From assembly GCF_022206305.1 (NCBI RefSeq), contig NZ_JAKOIW010000007.1, positions 186,001 to 250,000 on the forward strand: a stretch of 64,000 nucleotides of DNA, in the 5' to 3' direction. The position numbers and the translations under genes are program-made. Source of the stretch: Gordonia sp. 'Campus' (lineage in GTDB: Bacteria > Actinomycetota > Actinomycetes > Mycobacteriales > Mycobacteriaceae). Shown here one piece after another: positions 20,092 through 28,816 of the stretch. Position 1 is the stretch's first letter, and each line of letters begins with the position of its first letter. The notes beneath the pieces are model-generated. The model searched no databases. It had not been told where the DNA came from and was given only the letters and a program-made list of their open reading frames with translations.

Positions 20092-20154
20092 TTCAACCAG
20101 GGGGTTGACAACGCCCCTGGAGTGGCGCACGATCGTATTCAACCAAACGGTTGA
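20092..20154 (+). promoter_or_regulatory. Promoter with twin ArsR-type operators
   Basis: Two copies of TCAACC-N4-GGTTGA lie at 20093-20108 and 20139-20154, 46 bp apart. The first overlaps a consensus -35 TTGACA (20105-20110). The second sits at the start of the transcript just before the ribosome binding site GAGGAG of the arsR gene. A pair of identical dyads in front of its own gene is the expected layout for autorepression. Confidence 0.75.
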
Positions 20155-20163
20155 GGAGTTCGA

Positions 20164-20559
20164 ATGGCAGACGAGTTGTCCAAGGTGTTCGCCGCACTCG
20201 CGGACCCCACGCGGCGCGACATGGTCGCGCGGCTGGCGGTCTCGGATGCGACGGTCAGCCAGCTCGCCGAGCCGTACGACGTCAGCATCCAGGCCGTCTC
20301 CAAGCATCTGAAGGTGCTCGAGGACGCCGGCATGGTGACCCGCACCCGGGAGGCCCAAACCCGTCCGGTCCACCTGGAAGCCGAGGTGTTCGACCTCATG
20401 ACCAAGTGGATCGAGCGGTATCGGAAGCGGGCGGAGGAGCGCTACCAGCGTCTCGATGCGCTGCTCGCCGAGATGAACGACGGCCCCGAGGCCGAGAATC
20501 CGACAGCGCCGGACCTCGAGGTCGAACAACCACTCCACAAGGAAGGAAAGGTGTCATGA
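20164..20559 (+). CDS. ArsR-family winged-helix repressor
   Basis: 131 residues. The N-terminal ALADPTRRDMVARLA and recognition-helix segment VSQLAEPYDVSIQAVSKHLKVLEDAGMV are classic ArsR/SmtB. No cysteine metal site (ELCVCDL type) is seen, so it probably senses a ligand other than arsenic or is redox-independent. ATG 20164 follows GAGGAG. The stop overlaps the start of an AHSA1/SRPBCC gene, a very common pair (ArsR plus SRPBCC) in actinobacteria. It probably represses its own operon through the two upstream dyads. Confidence 0.9.
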   Translation: MADELSKVFAALADPTRRDMVARLAVSDATVSQLAEPYDVSIQAVSKHLKVLEDAGMVTRTREAQTRPVHLEAEVFDLMTKWIERYRKRAEERYQRLDALLAEMNDGPEAENPTAPDLEVEQPLHKEGKVS

Positions 20560-21050
20560 CCGCAACCCAGACCCGCTATCCCGAGGCCGCCATCGAAGCC
20601 GATCAGGAGGTGCCGCTGATCCGGATCACCCGCGACTTCCGTGGGACGCCCGCGCAGCTGATGAAGGCCCACACCGATCCCGAACTCTTCGTCCGGTGGG
20701 TCGGACCGGAGGCGATCAGCAGCCGGATCGTCGAGTGGGACGTCCGCGACGGCGGCAGTTGGAGTTATGTCTCCACCCACGAGGGGCAGGAGTTCGGCTT
20801 CCGCGGCTGCTTCCACACCGTCGGCGAGGACAAGATCGTCCAGACGTTCACGTTCCTCGGCATGCCCGACGCGGTGTCGCTGGAGACCCTGTGGTTCGAG
20901 GACCTCGGTGACGGCACGACGCGACTCCACGCCCAATCCCTTTGCGACAGTTTCGAAGCCCGCGACGGGTGGCTCGCCTCCGGCATGGAGGTCGGCGTCA
21001 ACGAGGGCTACGCCGCCCTCGACCGCATGCTGTCGGACGGCACGGTCTGA
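20556..21050 (+). CDS. SRPBCC/AHSA1-family (activator of Hsp90 ATPase-like) protein
   Basis: 164 residues with the AHSA1-type helix-grip fold: TRDFRGTPAQLMKAHTDPELFVRWVGPE, then GGSWSYVSTHEGQEFGFRGCF, and a C-terminal helix SGMEVGVNEGYAALDRML. Such proteins bind hydrophobic small molecules. The ATG overlaps the arsR stop (ATGA) behind AAGGAAGGA, so repressor and binder are made together. The ligand is not evident. Confidence 0.85.
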   Translation: MTATQTRYPEAAIEADQEVPLIRITRDFRGTPAQLMKAHTDPELFVRWVGPEAISSRIVEWDVRDGGSWSYVSTHEGQEFGFRGCFHTVGEDKIVQTFTFLGMPDAVSLETLWFEDLGDGTTRLHAQSLCDSFEARDGWLASGMEVGVNEGYAALDRMLSDGTV

Positions 21051-21060
21051 GTCCCCGGAC

Positions 21061-21639
21061 ATGACCATCGCAGACTTGGACGCCGCTGCGCGCCACCGTG
21101 ACGTCGCCGCCGGTTTCGCGGACGTCATCGCCGGCGTCACCGACTGGAACGCCCCGACGCCGGTCGACGGATGGGTGGCGCGCGACGTCGTCGCCCACCT
21201 CGTCGACTGGTTCACCGGGTTCCTCGCCGCCGGCGGCGTCGAGCTCCCGGCCGGACCGACAGTCGCCGACGACCCGGGCGGGGCGTGGTCGGCGCACGCG
21301 GCGGGGGTCCAGGCTCTTCTCGACGGGCCGTCGGCCGAGGACTCCTTCGCCCATCCGATGGCAGGTGAACACCGCCTCGCCGACGCGGTCGACCAGTTCT
21401 ACACCGCCGACGTGTTCATGCACACCTGGGATCTCGCGCGATCGCAGGGAATGACACCCGACCTCGACGCGGCATTCGCGCGACGCCTCCTCGACGGCAT
21501 GGCGTCCATCGACGAGATGTTGCGCAGTTCGGGCCAGTACGGCCCGAAGGTCGAGTTGCCCGACGACGCCGACGTGGTGAGCCGGCTGATGGGCTTCATC
21601 GGACGCGACCCGGCCTGGACACCCGCACCCGCCGGGTAG
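21061..21639 (+). CDS. TIGR03086-type DinB/mycothiol-dependent maleylpyruvate isomerase-like protein
   Basis: 192 residues of the DinB_2 four-helix fold used by mycothiol-dependent enzymes. The metal-ligand histidines are probably in VVAHLVDWFTGF, DAVDQFYTADVFMHTWDLAR and the intervening helix. ATG 21061 lies 10 bp after the SRPBCC stop, so it is likely co-transcribed with the ArsR cassette. Catalytic activity and substrate are unknown. Confidence 0.78.
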   Translation: MTIADLDAAARHRDVAAGFADVIAGVTDWNAPTPVDGWVARDVVAHLVDWFTGFLAAGGVELPAGPTVADDPGGAWSAHAAGVQALLDGPSAEDSFAHPMAGEHRLADAVDQFYTADVFMHTWDLARSQGMTPDLDAAFARRLLDGMASIDEMLRSSGQYGPKVELPDDADVVSRLMGFIGRDPAWTPAPAG

Positions 21640-21678
21640 GCGACCCGCAACGGCGCAGACGCAGATCACAACTCGGAG

Positions 21679-21684
21679 TAGCGT
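21679..21684 (+). promoter_or_regulatory. -10 element TAGCGT for leaderless AAA+ gene
   Basis: TAGCGT ends 7 nt before GTG 21692. This argues for a leaderless transcript starting at 21692 rather than the in-frame GTG at 21683, which would lie inside the promoter. Confidence 0.55.
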
Positions 21685-21691
21685 GGATCAG

Positions 21692-23128
21692 GTGCCAGAG
21701 GACAACTTCACCACCCATGGTTCTCAATCGACCGAAACCCGCCACCCGTCGCCCCGGACCCTCGGCGAACTCCGTGCCAGCGGACACGTGCAGCGCAGCA
21801 TCCGCGACGAGATCCGCAACAACCTGCTGTCCGCGCTCCGTGAGGGCCGCGACCCCTGGCCCGGCATCGTGGGCTTCGAGGCGACGGTCATCCCGCAACT
21901 CGAGCGTGCGCTGATCGCAGGCCACGACGTCGTGATGCTCGGCGAGCGCGGCCAGGGCAAGACACGCATCCTGCGCACGCTCGTCGGCCTCCTCGACGAG
22001 TGGACGCCGGTGATCGCGGGTTCGGAGCTGGGGGAGCACCCGTATGAGCCGATCACCCCGGGGTCGATCCGGAAGGCCGCGAACCTCCTCGACGACCTGC
22101 CGATCGAATGGCGTCACCGTTCCCAGCGATACAGCGAGAAGCTGGCGACGCCGGACACCTCGGTCGCCGACCTCGTGGGCGACATCGACCCGATGAAGGT
22201 CGCCGAAGGTCGAAGTCTCGGCGACCCGGAGACCATCCACTTCGGGCTCATCCCGCGTGCGCATCGCGGCATCGTCGCCATCAACGAGCTGCCCGACCTC
22301 GCCGAGCGCATCCAGGTGTCCATGCTCAACGTGATGGAGGAGCGCGACATCCAGGTCCGCGGTTACACGCTGCGCCTACCGCTCGACGTCCTCGTGATGG
22401 CGAGTGCCAACCCGGAGGACTACACCAACCGCGGTCGCATCATCACCCCACTCAAGGACCGTTTCGGCGCCGAGATCCGCACGCACTACCCGCTGGAGCT
22501 CGACGACGAGGTGTCGGTCATCGAGCAGGAAGCCGACCTCACCGCCAGCGTCCCGACGTTCATCACCGAGATCCTGGCGCGGTTCACCCGCTACGCCCGC
22601 GACCATCCCTCGATCGACCAGCGCTCGGGGGTCTCGGCGCGGTTCTCCATCGCCGGCGCCGAAACCGTTGCCGCGGCCGCACTTCACCGTGCCACCGTCA
22701 CCGGTGAGGACCAGGCGGTCGCACGCGTCGTCGATCTCGAATCGGTGATCGAGGTGCTGCGCGGCAAGATCGAGTTCGAGTCCGGTGAAGAGGGTCGGGA
22801 GCTGGAGATCCTCGAACACCTGATGCGCAAGTCCATCGCCGACGCGGTGCGGGCGCATCTGGGCGGGATCGACATGGCGCCGCTGGTCTCTGCGCTCGAA
22901 GAGGGCGAACCGGTGGTGACCGGCGATCGCGTCCGCGCTGCCGACCTGCTGGGATCGATCCCGTCGCCCGACACCACCGCTGCGGTCCTCGACCAGATCG
23001 CCGACCGTCTGGACGCCGACAGCGACGGGGAGCGCGCCAGCGCCGTCGAGTTGGCCCTCGAGGGACTGTTCCTGGCCCGTCGCATCGGCAAAGAGGCCGA
23101 CGAGACCGGACAGACGATCTACGGCTGA
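21692..23128 (+). CDS. Magnesium-chelatase/MoxR-like AAA+ ATPase (Rv0958-like)
   Basis: About 478 residues. Walker A is GERGQGKTR near 87. HRGIVAINELPDLAERIQVSMLNVMEERDIQVRGY is the sensor/arginine-finger region of the chelatase I/MoxR clade, and VMASANPEDYTNRGRIITPLKDRFGAEI contains sensor 1. It has the same order as mycobacterial Rv0958-Rv0959. No bacteriochlorophyll or cobalamin genes are near, so the name magnesium chelatase is only homology. It most likely works with the VWA protein downstream as a chaperone or activator. Start GTG 21692 is chosen from the promoter geometry. Confidence 0.85.
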   Translation: MPEDNFTTHGSQSTETRHPSPRTLGELRASGHVQRSIRDEIRNNLLSALREGRDPWPGIVGFEATVIPQLERALIAGHDVVMLGERGQGKTRILRTLVGLLDEWTPVIAGSELGEHPYEPITPGSIRKAANLLDDLPIEWRHRSQRYSEKLATPDTSVADLVGDIDPMKVAEGRSLGDPETIHFGLIPRAHRGIVAINELPDLAERIQVSMLNVMEERDIQVRGYTLRLPLDVLVMASANPEDYTNRGRIITPLKDRFGAEIRTHYPLELDDEVSVIEQEADLTASVPTFITEILARFTRYARDHPSIDQRSGVSARFSIAGAETVAAAALHRATVTGEDQAVARVVDLESVIEVLRGKIEFESGEEGRELEILEHLMRKSIADAVRAHLGGIDMAPLVSALEEGEPVVTGDRVRAADLLGSIPSPDTTAAVLDQIADRLDADSDGERASAVELALEGLFLARRIGKEADETGQTIYG

Positions 23129-23253
23129 GCGGCACCCTTCGTGGCTCGCTTCGCTCGCACCTCAGGGACCAGGGGCTCGCTGCGAGAGCGAGAGTGCAGG
23201 AACTGCTCCCTGAGGTGCGAGGAGCGAAAGCGACGAGCCTCGAAGGGCGCCGC
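23129..23253. repeat. Long imperfect inverted repeat containing REP-like copy 2
   Basis: The left arm (23129-23168) contains the 34-bp unit identical to 15184-15217. The right arm (23207-23253) is its inverted, slightly diverged copy (TCCCTGAGGTGCGAGG to CGAAGGGCGCCGC). A 38-bp core lies between them. Located between the AAA+ and VWA genes, it could fold into a large hairpin in the intercistronic RNA. Confidence 0.8.
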
Positions 23254-23273
23254 TAGGACAACGAGGAGAACAC

Positions 23274-25277
23274 ATGGCGCGCAAGAGCTTCCACCGATCG
23301 CGCTACCAGCGGTACACCGGCGGTCCCGACCCCTTGGCGCCGCCGGTCGACCTGCGTGAAGCGCTGGAGACGATCGGCGACGACGTGATGGCCGGCGCCT
23401 CGCCGCAGCGTGCGCTGCGCGAGTTGCTGCGTCGCGGCACGCCGAACATGCGGGGGCTCGACAAGCTGCGCGAGCAGATCAACCGCCGGCGGCAGGAGCT
23501 GCTGGAGAAGCGGAATCTGGACGGTACCTTCGCCGAGATCCGCGAGCTCCTCGATCGCGCCGTGCTCGAGGAACGCAAACAGCTCGGGCGTGATCTCGAC
23601 GACGACGCCCGGTTCGCCGAGATGCAGATCGGCAGTCTTCCGCCGTCGACGGCGCAGGCCGTCGAAGAACTGTCGGAGTACAACTGGCGCAGTCCGCAGG
23701 CGCGAGAGGACTACGACAAGATCAAGGATATCCTCGGGCGGGAGTTGTTGGATCAACGATTCGCCGGGATGAAGGAGGCACTCGAGGGGGCCGGCGAGCA
23801 GGACCGGCAGCGAGTGTCGGAGATGCTGAAGGACCTCAACGATCTGCTCGAGTCGCACAACAGGGGCGAGGACACCGGTACGAAGTTCGACGAGTTCATG
23901 GACAAGCACGGGGAGTTCTTCCCCGAGAACCCGAGCAACACCGACGAACTCATCGACTCGCTCGCCCAGCGTGCCGCCGCTGCACAGCAGTTCTACAACT
24001 CGCTCACGCCTGAGCAGCGGGCCGAACTCGACCAGCTCGCCCAGCAGGCGTTCGGGTCCCCGGACCTCATGAGCCAACTCGCGCAGATGGATTCGCAACT
24101 GCGCGCGGCACGTCCCGGTCTCGATTGGGACAACGCGCAATCCTTCTCCGGAGACCAGCCGATGGGCCTGGGGGAGGGGGCGGCGGCACTGCGCGACATC
24201 TCCGAGCTCGAGGCATTGTCCGAACAGCTGTCCCAGCAGTACGCCGGCGCGCAGATGGACGACATCGACCTCGACGCGCTCGCCCGCCAATTGGGCGACG
24301 AGGCCGCGGTCGACGCGCGAATGCTCGCCGAGCTGGAGAAGGCGCTGTCCGAGGAGGGCTTCTTCGACCGGACCGAGGACGGCCGACTTCGTCTGAGCCC
24401 CAAAGCGATGCGACAACTCGGGCAGTCGATCTTCCGTGACATCGCCGAACAACTGTCGGGACGCCGAGGGGACCGCCAGACCCGGCGGACCGGACTGCTC
24501 GGTGAACCGACCGGCGCCTCGCGTGAGTGGGAGTTCGGGGACACCGACCCGTGGGATGTCACGCGGACGGTCTCGAATGCCGTGTTGCGCACGGTGTCCG
24601 AGACCACCGAGCCCACGCTGGCGACCTCGGAGATGGCGCGGTCGGGCGTGCGCATCGATGTCCGCGACGTCGAGGTGTCCGAGACCGAGAGCCGTACGCA
24701 GGCTGCGGTGGTGCTCCTCGTGGACACCTCGTTCTCGATGGAGATGGAGGGGCGGTGGACGCCCATGAAGCGCACCGCGATCGCCCTGAACCACCTGATC
24801 TCCACGCGCTTTCGCAGCGACGAACTGCATCTCATCGCGTTCGGGCGCTATGCGCGTTCGATCGACATCGCCGAGTTGACCGGACTGCAGCCCCGGATGG
24901 AGCAGGGGACCAACCTCCACCACGCGCTGCTGCTGGCCCAGCGTCATCTGCGGAGGTTCCCCAACGCGCAGCCGGTGGTCCTGGTGGTCACCGACGGAGA
25001 ACCGACCGCTCATCTCGATCCCAGCGGAGAGCCGTTCTTCTTCTATCCGCCGCACCCGCAGACGATCGCGTTGACCGTCCGCGAACTCGACCACGTCGCC
25101 CGAATCGGCGCCCAGGTCACGTTCTTCCGGCTTGGCGAGGACCCGGGACTGGCCCACTTCATGGACCAGATCGCGCGCCGGATCGGTGGCCGGGTGGTCG
25201 CGCCCGACGTCGACGGCCTCGGTGCGGCCGTCGTCGGGGATTACCTGCGAGCGCGGAAGGGCCGCCGGCGCGGCTGA
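23274..25277 (+). CDS. VWA-domain protein partner of the AAA+ ATPase (Rv0959-like)
   Basis: 667 residues. The long N-terminal part (1-460) is predicted alpha-helical and charged (for example LEERKQLGRDLDDDARFAEM). The C-terminal von Willebrand A domain starts at AAVVLLVDTSFSMEMEG near 477, with MIDAS DxSxS, QGTNLHHAL (MIDAS Thr/Asn) and VVTDGEPTAHLD (MIDAS Asp). It resembles the BchD/CobT half of AAA+/VWA pairs. GAGGAG precedes ATG 23274 by 5 nt. The pair is separated by a repeat hairpin that may set their ratio. Confidence 0.87.
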   Translation: MARKSFHRSRYQRYTGGPDPLAPPVDLREALETIGDDVMAGASPQRALRELLRRGTPNMRGLDKLREQINRRRQELLEKRNLDGTFAEIRELLDRAVLEERKQLGRDLDDDARFAEMQIGSLPPSTAQAVEELSEYNWRSPQAREDYDKIKDILGRELLDQRFAGMKEALEGAGEQDRQRVSEMLKDLNDLLESHNRGEDTGTKFDEFMDKHGEFFPENPSNTDELIDSLAQRAAAAQQFYNSLTPEQRAELDQLAQQAFGSPDLMSQLAQMDSQLRAARPGLDWDNAQSFSGDQPMGLGEGAAALRDISELEALSEQLSQQYAGAQMDDIDLDALARQLGDEAAVDARMLAELEKALSEEGFFDRTEDGRLRLSPKAMRQLGQSIFRDIAEQLSGRRGDRQTRRTGLLGEPTGASREWEFGDTDPWDVTRTVSNAVLRTVSETTEPTLATSEMARSGVRIDVRDVEVSETESRTQAAVVLLVDTSFSMEMEGRWTPMKRTAIALNHLISTRFRSDELHLIAFGRYARSIDIAELTGLQPRMEQGTNLHHALLLAQRHLRRFPNAQPVVLVVTDGEPTAHLDPSGEPFFFYPPHPQTIALTVRELDHVARIGAQVTFFRLGEDPGLAHFMDQIARRIGGRVVAPDVDGLGAAVVGDYLRARKGRRRG

Positions 25278-25353
25278 CTGGCCGGTGCCAACCGGACCGA
25301 GTCTCGCGGGCAGCCTGTTTCCCAGGCGGGGTGGGGCTTCAGACGGTGGGTTG

Positions 25354-26064
25354 TCAGACGGTCCGCGGTTTACGGCCGGCGATGACCCACAGCACGATCC
25401 CCACCAGCGCGAGCAGCCCTCCCAGGCCGCCACCGAACACCGCGAGCAGCACTCCGCCGACGCCGCTGAAGATTCCGGACGCGTCGATCGACGCCACCAC
25501 CGCCGGTGAATCGCACTGGAACGAATAGGTGCCCGACTCGACGACCTCGAAGGAATCGAATGATTCGACCCCGGAACCGTCGAAGGTGAACTCCGTCGAG
25601 GTGTTCGTCCCGGACTCAAGGGCGGCCGGGCCGGTGATCTCGCACGATGGCACACCGTTCGCCGCCGAACTGAACAGCTGGAACGTGTCGCCGGCGTCGT
25701 AGTATTGCTCGGCCGTCGGGTTGACCTCGAACGCCTTGTCGGCCTGATCCACGACGTCGCCGATGCCGGCCACCGCCAGCACGACGCCCACGGCCACCGA
25801 CAGGACCAGGATCACGGCGCCGACGAGCGTGAGGATCTTGCCCCACCTCCGCATGCCTGATCGGTCCTTACGCGGCGGCGGAGCCGGCGGATAGCTGCCG
25901 AAGGACCCGGGTTGTCCGTACGCGGGTTGTTGCCCATATCCCGCGCCGGGCAGAGGGGCGCCGGACTGTTGTGGCTGCCCGTATGGCTGTTCGCCGTAGG
26001 GGAACCGGCCGTCTGACGGTCCCGCCGGGCCGCCGGACTGTCCTGGGTCGTAGGGCTGGCTCAT
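25354..26064 (-). CDS. Two-pass membrane protein with Pro/Gly/Gln-rich N-terminus
   Basis: 236 residues. Residues 1-75 are a proline/glutamine/tyrosine-rich cytoplasmic tail (YGEQPYGQPQQSGAP). A membrane helix near 88-110 (ILTLVGAVILVLSVAVGVVL), an extracytoplasmic domain of about 85 residues with Cys pair and Thr/Ser-rich sequence, and a second helix (VGGVLLAVFGGGLGGLLALV) follow. Start ATG at 26064. Family not recognised beyond a common actinobacterial architecture; function unknown. It is transcribed toward the VWA gene. Confidence 0.7.
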   Translation of the reverse strand: MSQPYDPGQSGGPAGPSDGRFPYGEQPYGQPQQSGAPLPGAGYGQQPAYGQPGSFGSYPPAPPPRKDRSGMRRWGKILTLVGAVILVLSVAVGVVLAVAGIGDVVDQADKAFEVNPTAEQYYDAGDTFQLFSSAANGVPSCEITGPAALESGTNTSTEFTFDGSGVESFDSFEVVESGTYSFQCDSPAVVASIDASGIFSGVGGVLLAVFGGGLGGLLALVGIVLWVIAGRKPRTV

Positions 26065-26273
26065 GATCGTCTCCGATATCCCCGGCAGTTGATGGTGATG
26101 GCCCGACCGGTTCCGGCCGCACGGGTGGATTATGCCGCGCGCGTGGCTTCGCGGTGGCTCGGTTGCCCAGACCGTTCCCGAGTCGAGAGCGGCGATGGCG
26201 CCGGGCGGCGCGCGAGCGTCCTCGGGGTGGTTGTGGGGGAAAGATCAGGGTGGTCGCAACGGATCACGGCCAC

Positions 26274-26279
26274 TAGGGT
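26274..26279 (+). promoter_or_regulatory. -10 element TAGGGT for leaderless DUF1707 gene
   Basis: TAGGGT ends 8 nt before GTG 26288, which has no Shine-Dalgarno. Confidence 0.5.
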
Positions 26280-26287
26280 CGACAAGC

Positions 26288-26926
26288 GTGACACAACCCG
26301 GCGAGCTCCCGATGCCCGACGACCGTCGTTCCCGCCTCCGTGCCGCGGACGCGGACCGCGAACTGGTCCACGAGATCCTGTCCGCGGCGATGGCCCACGG
26401 CAGTCTCTCACCGGTCGAATACGAGGAACGCGCCGGAAAGGCGGTTCTGGCGAAGACTTTCGGTGATCTCGATGCGCTGACCGATGATCTTCCCGTGGCG
26501 CAGCTCGGCGTCGCGATGCCGGCGGCCAGCCTTTCGCCGGGTCCGCGGGTCACCGGGCGCAGCGCCGACGGAGCGGTGCGGCATCGGCTCGCGATCATGT
26601 CGGGCAGCGAACTGACGGGGACCGCCGTCGTCGCCGATCAGCTCACGGCCACCGCCATCATGGGGGGTGTCGAGATCGACCTCCGTGAGGTCGAGTTCAC
26701 GGCCCCGGTGCTGACGGTGCAGTGCGTCGCGATCATGGGGGGCGTCGAGATCAAGGTGCCCGAAGGTGTCTCGGTCGAGATCGGCGGACTGGGCATCATG
26801 GGCGGCTTCAGTGGCAAGTCGCAGAAGTCGCCGCGCCCGGGCGCCCCGGTGGTGCGGGTGACGGGCCTGGCGCTGATGGGCGGCGTCGACGTGAAACTCG
26901 TTGCCCGCGATCAACCCGACGCGTGA
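26288..26926 (+). CDS. DUF1707 and LiaF-C-like protein
   Basis: About 212 residues. The N-terminal DUF1707 domain has SRLRAADADRELVHEILSAA and GSLSPVEYEERAGKAVLAKT. The C-terminal half repeats AIMGGVEI-type strands (IMGGVEIDLREVEF, IMGGVEIKVPEGV, LGIMGGFSG, LALMGGVDVKL), the beta-helical DUF2154/LiaF C-terminal pattern of cell-wall stress proteins. No membrane helix is seen, so it is probably cytoplasmic. GTG 26288 is chosen from the leaderless geometry; ATG 26312 is an alternative. Confidence 0.8.
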   Translation: MTQPGELPMPDDRRSRLRAADADRELVHEILSAAMAHGSLSPVEYEERAGKAVLAKTFGDLDALTDDLPVAQLGVAMPAASLSPGPRVTGRSADGAVRHRLAIMSGSELTGTAVVADQLTATAIMGGVEIDLREVEFTAPVLTVQCVAIMGGVEIKVPEGVSVEIGGLGIMGGFSGKSQKSPRPGAPVVRVTGLALMGGVDVKLVARDQPDA

Positions 26927-26940
26927 TCGGGTGACTCGGC

Positions 26941-27876
26941 TCAGGCGAGGAGCAGTGCGATCACCATGATCGTCGGGATCGAGGTCAACGTCGTCAGTAA
27001 TGCGGTGTCCCGTGCCAGGATCTGCCCCCGCCGGTACCGCGTCGCGTAGACGAGAACGTTTTGGGCCGTGGGCAGCGCCGCGATGACCACCTGGGCGAAG
27101 AGCGCGTCCCCTTCCTCGCCGAAACCCCAACGGGCGATGGTGTAGACGGTCATCGGCATCACAACCATCTTCAAGACGGTGGCCAGTGCAATGTCGCGGC
27201 GCGGACTCTCCCCCTTCTTGAACACCGCCACACCGGTCAGGGACAGACCGAAGGCAAGCAGGGCGGCCGGGACCGAGGCGTCGCCGAGCATCTTGAGCGG
27301 CGACATGACCGCGGCAGGCGGGGTCCACCCGGTCAGCGACACCGCCAGGCCCGCGAGGCCGCCGACGACGATCGGATTGGTGATGGGCGCGACCAGTGAA
27401 TCGCGGATCAGGGACCGCCCGGCCTCACGGTCCAGTGCGGTGAGATCCAGCGCCAGCAATGCGATGGGGGAGTAGATGAGGATCTGGAACAGCAGAAGCG
27501 GCGCGATGAACGACGCGTCGTCGAGTACGAAGATCGCGATCGGCAGGCCGAGGTTGACGCTGTTGACATACGACGCGGAGAGTCCGCCGATGACCAGTTC
27601 TGGGGTCTGACGACGCAGCCAGAGCTTCGCGACGACGACGTAGACCGCGCCCATCAGGAAGGCGCTCCCACCCGCTATCAGCAGCGTCGACGAGAAGATC
27701 ACCGCCAGATCGGAGGTGACCATGGAGTGGAACAACAAGGCGGGTGTGAAGACGAAGAACACCAGACGGGACAGCACCTCGTGGGCATGCTCGCCGATGA
27801 CATGCGTCCGGCCGAGGACATAACCCACCCCGACTACAATGAAGATCACCGTGAACCCGGAGATGACGCCAGACAC
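26941..27876 (-). CDS. AEC (auxin efflux carrier)-family transporter
   Basis: 311 residues and about ten membrane helices. It starts MSGVISGFTVIFIVVGVGYVLG and ends LLTTLTSIPTIMVIALLLA, both typical of the AEC/MleP permeases that move malate or other organic anions. GTG 27876 follows TAAACT by 6 nt, so the mRNA is probably leaderless. It is divergent from the DUF4190 gene. Substrate unknown. Confidence 0.86.
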   Translation of the reverse strand: MSGVISGFTVIFIVVGVGYVLGRTHVIGEHAHEVLSRLVFFVFTPALLFHSMVTSDLAVIFSSTLLIAGGSAFLMGAVYVVVAKLWLRRQTPELVIGGLSASYVNSVNLGLPIAIFVLDDASFIAPLLLFQILIYSPIALLALDLTALDREAGRSLIRDSLVAPITNPIVVGGLAGLAVSLTGWTPPAAVMSPLKMLGDASVPAALLAFGLSLTGVAVFKKGESPRRDIALATVLKMVVMPMTVYTIARWGFGEEGDALFAQVVIAALPTAQNVLVYATRYRRGQILARDTALLTTLTSIPTIMVIALLLA

Positions 27877-27882
27877 CGCTCG

Positions 27883-27899
27883 AGTTTAGTCGTTAGGGT
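27883..27899. promoter_or_regulatory. Back-to-back -10 elements of two divergent promoters
   Basis: On the minus strand TAAACT (27883-27888) lies 6 nt from the AEC GTG. On the plus strand TAGGGT (27894-27899) lies 37 nt before the DUF4190 start at 27937. The two -10 boxes are 5 bp apart, so the two polymerases should compete. Confidence 0.5.
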
Positions 27900-27936
27900 G
27901 AAGAACGGATTTGTCGGATCGAGATGGGGGTTGTGC

Positions 27937-28668
27937 GTGAGTTATCCACCGGGACAAGGTTCGGGCCACGGTCAGGACGACTGGGGGACGGTGCCGAGCT
28001 CTGGACCGTCGGAGGGCTCCGGTCCCAACCTGAGCAAAGGTGACCAGGGTCAGGCTCATCAGTCTCCCGAATACGCACCCACCGAGTTCGGCCAGACGTA
28101 CCAGCCGAATCCGTCGCAGAACCCGTATGAGCAGAACCAGTACGGCCAAAATCAGTACGGCCAAAATCAGTACGGGCAGAATCCCTACGGCCAGAACGCC
28201 TACGGCTCACCGTCGTCGGACCCCTACGGACAGCCACCCGGAGCGTCGTACGGGCAGTACACCGATCCGTATCAGGCGGGACAGGCGCCCGCGTACGGAA
28301 CCGCTGGGTACGGGTCGCAGAACGCTTATGGCGCAGCCCCTTACGGTGGTGGCTATGGGTACGGTGCGCCGCAGCAGAAGAGCACCAACGGCAAGGCGAT
28401 CGGGGCGTTGATCTCCGGAATCGTCGGCCTGGTGATGCTCGCCGCGTGCTTCCTCATCTCGTTTCCGGTGGGCATCGCAGCCGTCGTACTGGGTGTCATG
28501 TCCCGCCGCGAGGTCGAACAATCGGGCGGTACGCAGACCGGCTCGGGTATGGGCCTGGCCGGGATCATCACCGGAGCATTGAGCATCGTCGGCGCGCTCG
28601 TGTGGGTTGTCCTGTTCATCATCCTCATCGCGGCGGGCAACTCGACCGATTCCGTTTACTACTACTGA
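27937..28668 (+). CDS. DUF4190 membrane protein with YGQN repeats
   Basis: 243 residues. Residues 1-145 are low complexity, with tandem NQYGQ repeats (DNA unit CAGTACGGCCAAAAT repeated). The DUF4190 core has two membrane helices (AIGALISGIVGLVMLAACFL and SIVGALVWVVLFIILIAAG) flanking GVMSRREVEQSGGTQTGSGM. GTG 37 nt into the transcript has GGGGG 6 nt upstream; an in-frame GTG at 27898 lies within the -10 box and was rejected. Function unknown. Confidence 0.75.
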   Translation: MSYPPGQGSGHGQDDWGTVPSSGPSEGSGPNLSKGDQGQAHQSPEYAPTEFGQTYQPNPSQNPYEQNQYGQNQYGQNQYGQNPYGQNAYGSPSSDPYGQPPGASYGQYTDPYQAGQAPAYGTAGYGSQNAYGAAPYGGGYGYGAPQQKSTNGKAIGALISGIVGLVMLAACFLISFPVGIAAVVLGVMSRREVEQSGGTQTGSGMGLAGIITGALSIVGALVWVVLFIILIAAGNSTDSVYYY

Positions 28669-28733
28669 ACGAATCTCGGGTCCTTTCGGGACCGTGATCG
28701 TCGACTTCGGCCGAGTTCGGGGTGCTTTCTCTC

Positions 28734-28739
28734 TAGTCT
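28734..28739 (+). promoter_or_regulatory. Putative -10 TAGTCT
   Basis: TAGTCT matches TANNNT and would give a 5' UTR of about 70 nt before ATG 28817. Confidence 0.4.
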
Positions 28740-28816
28740 GTGCGTGATGTATAGCCATGCGCTGTGTACGCACGATCGTCGCGCCGGCCCAGCGGGCGCC
28801 CGGTGAAAGGCACCTG

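Noticed and set aside
21692..25277. A real magnesium or cobalt chelatase for tetrapyrrole synthesis
   Set aside because: No large H/N subunit or bacteriochlorophyll/cobalamin genes are adjacent; the pair matches the Rv0958-Rv0959 module instead.
23253..25655. An 800-codon minus-strand open frame opposite the VWA gene
   Set aside because: It is the antisense shadow of a well-supported gene with a MIDAS motif; no ribosome binding site or domain.
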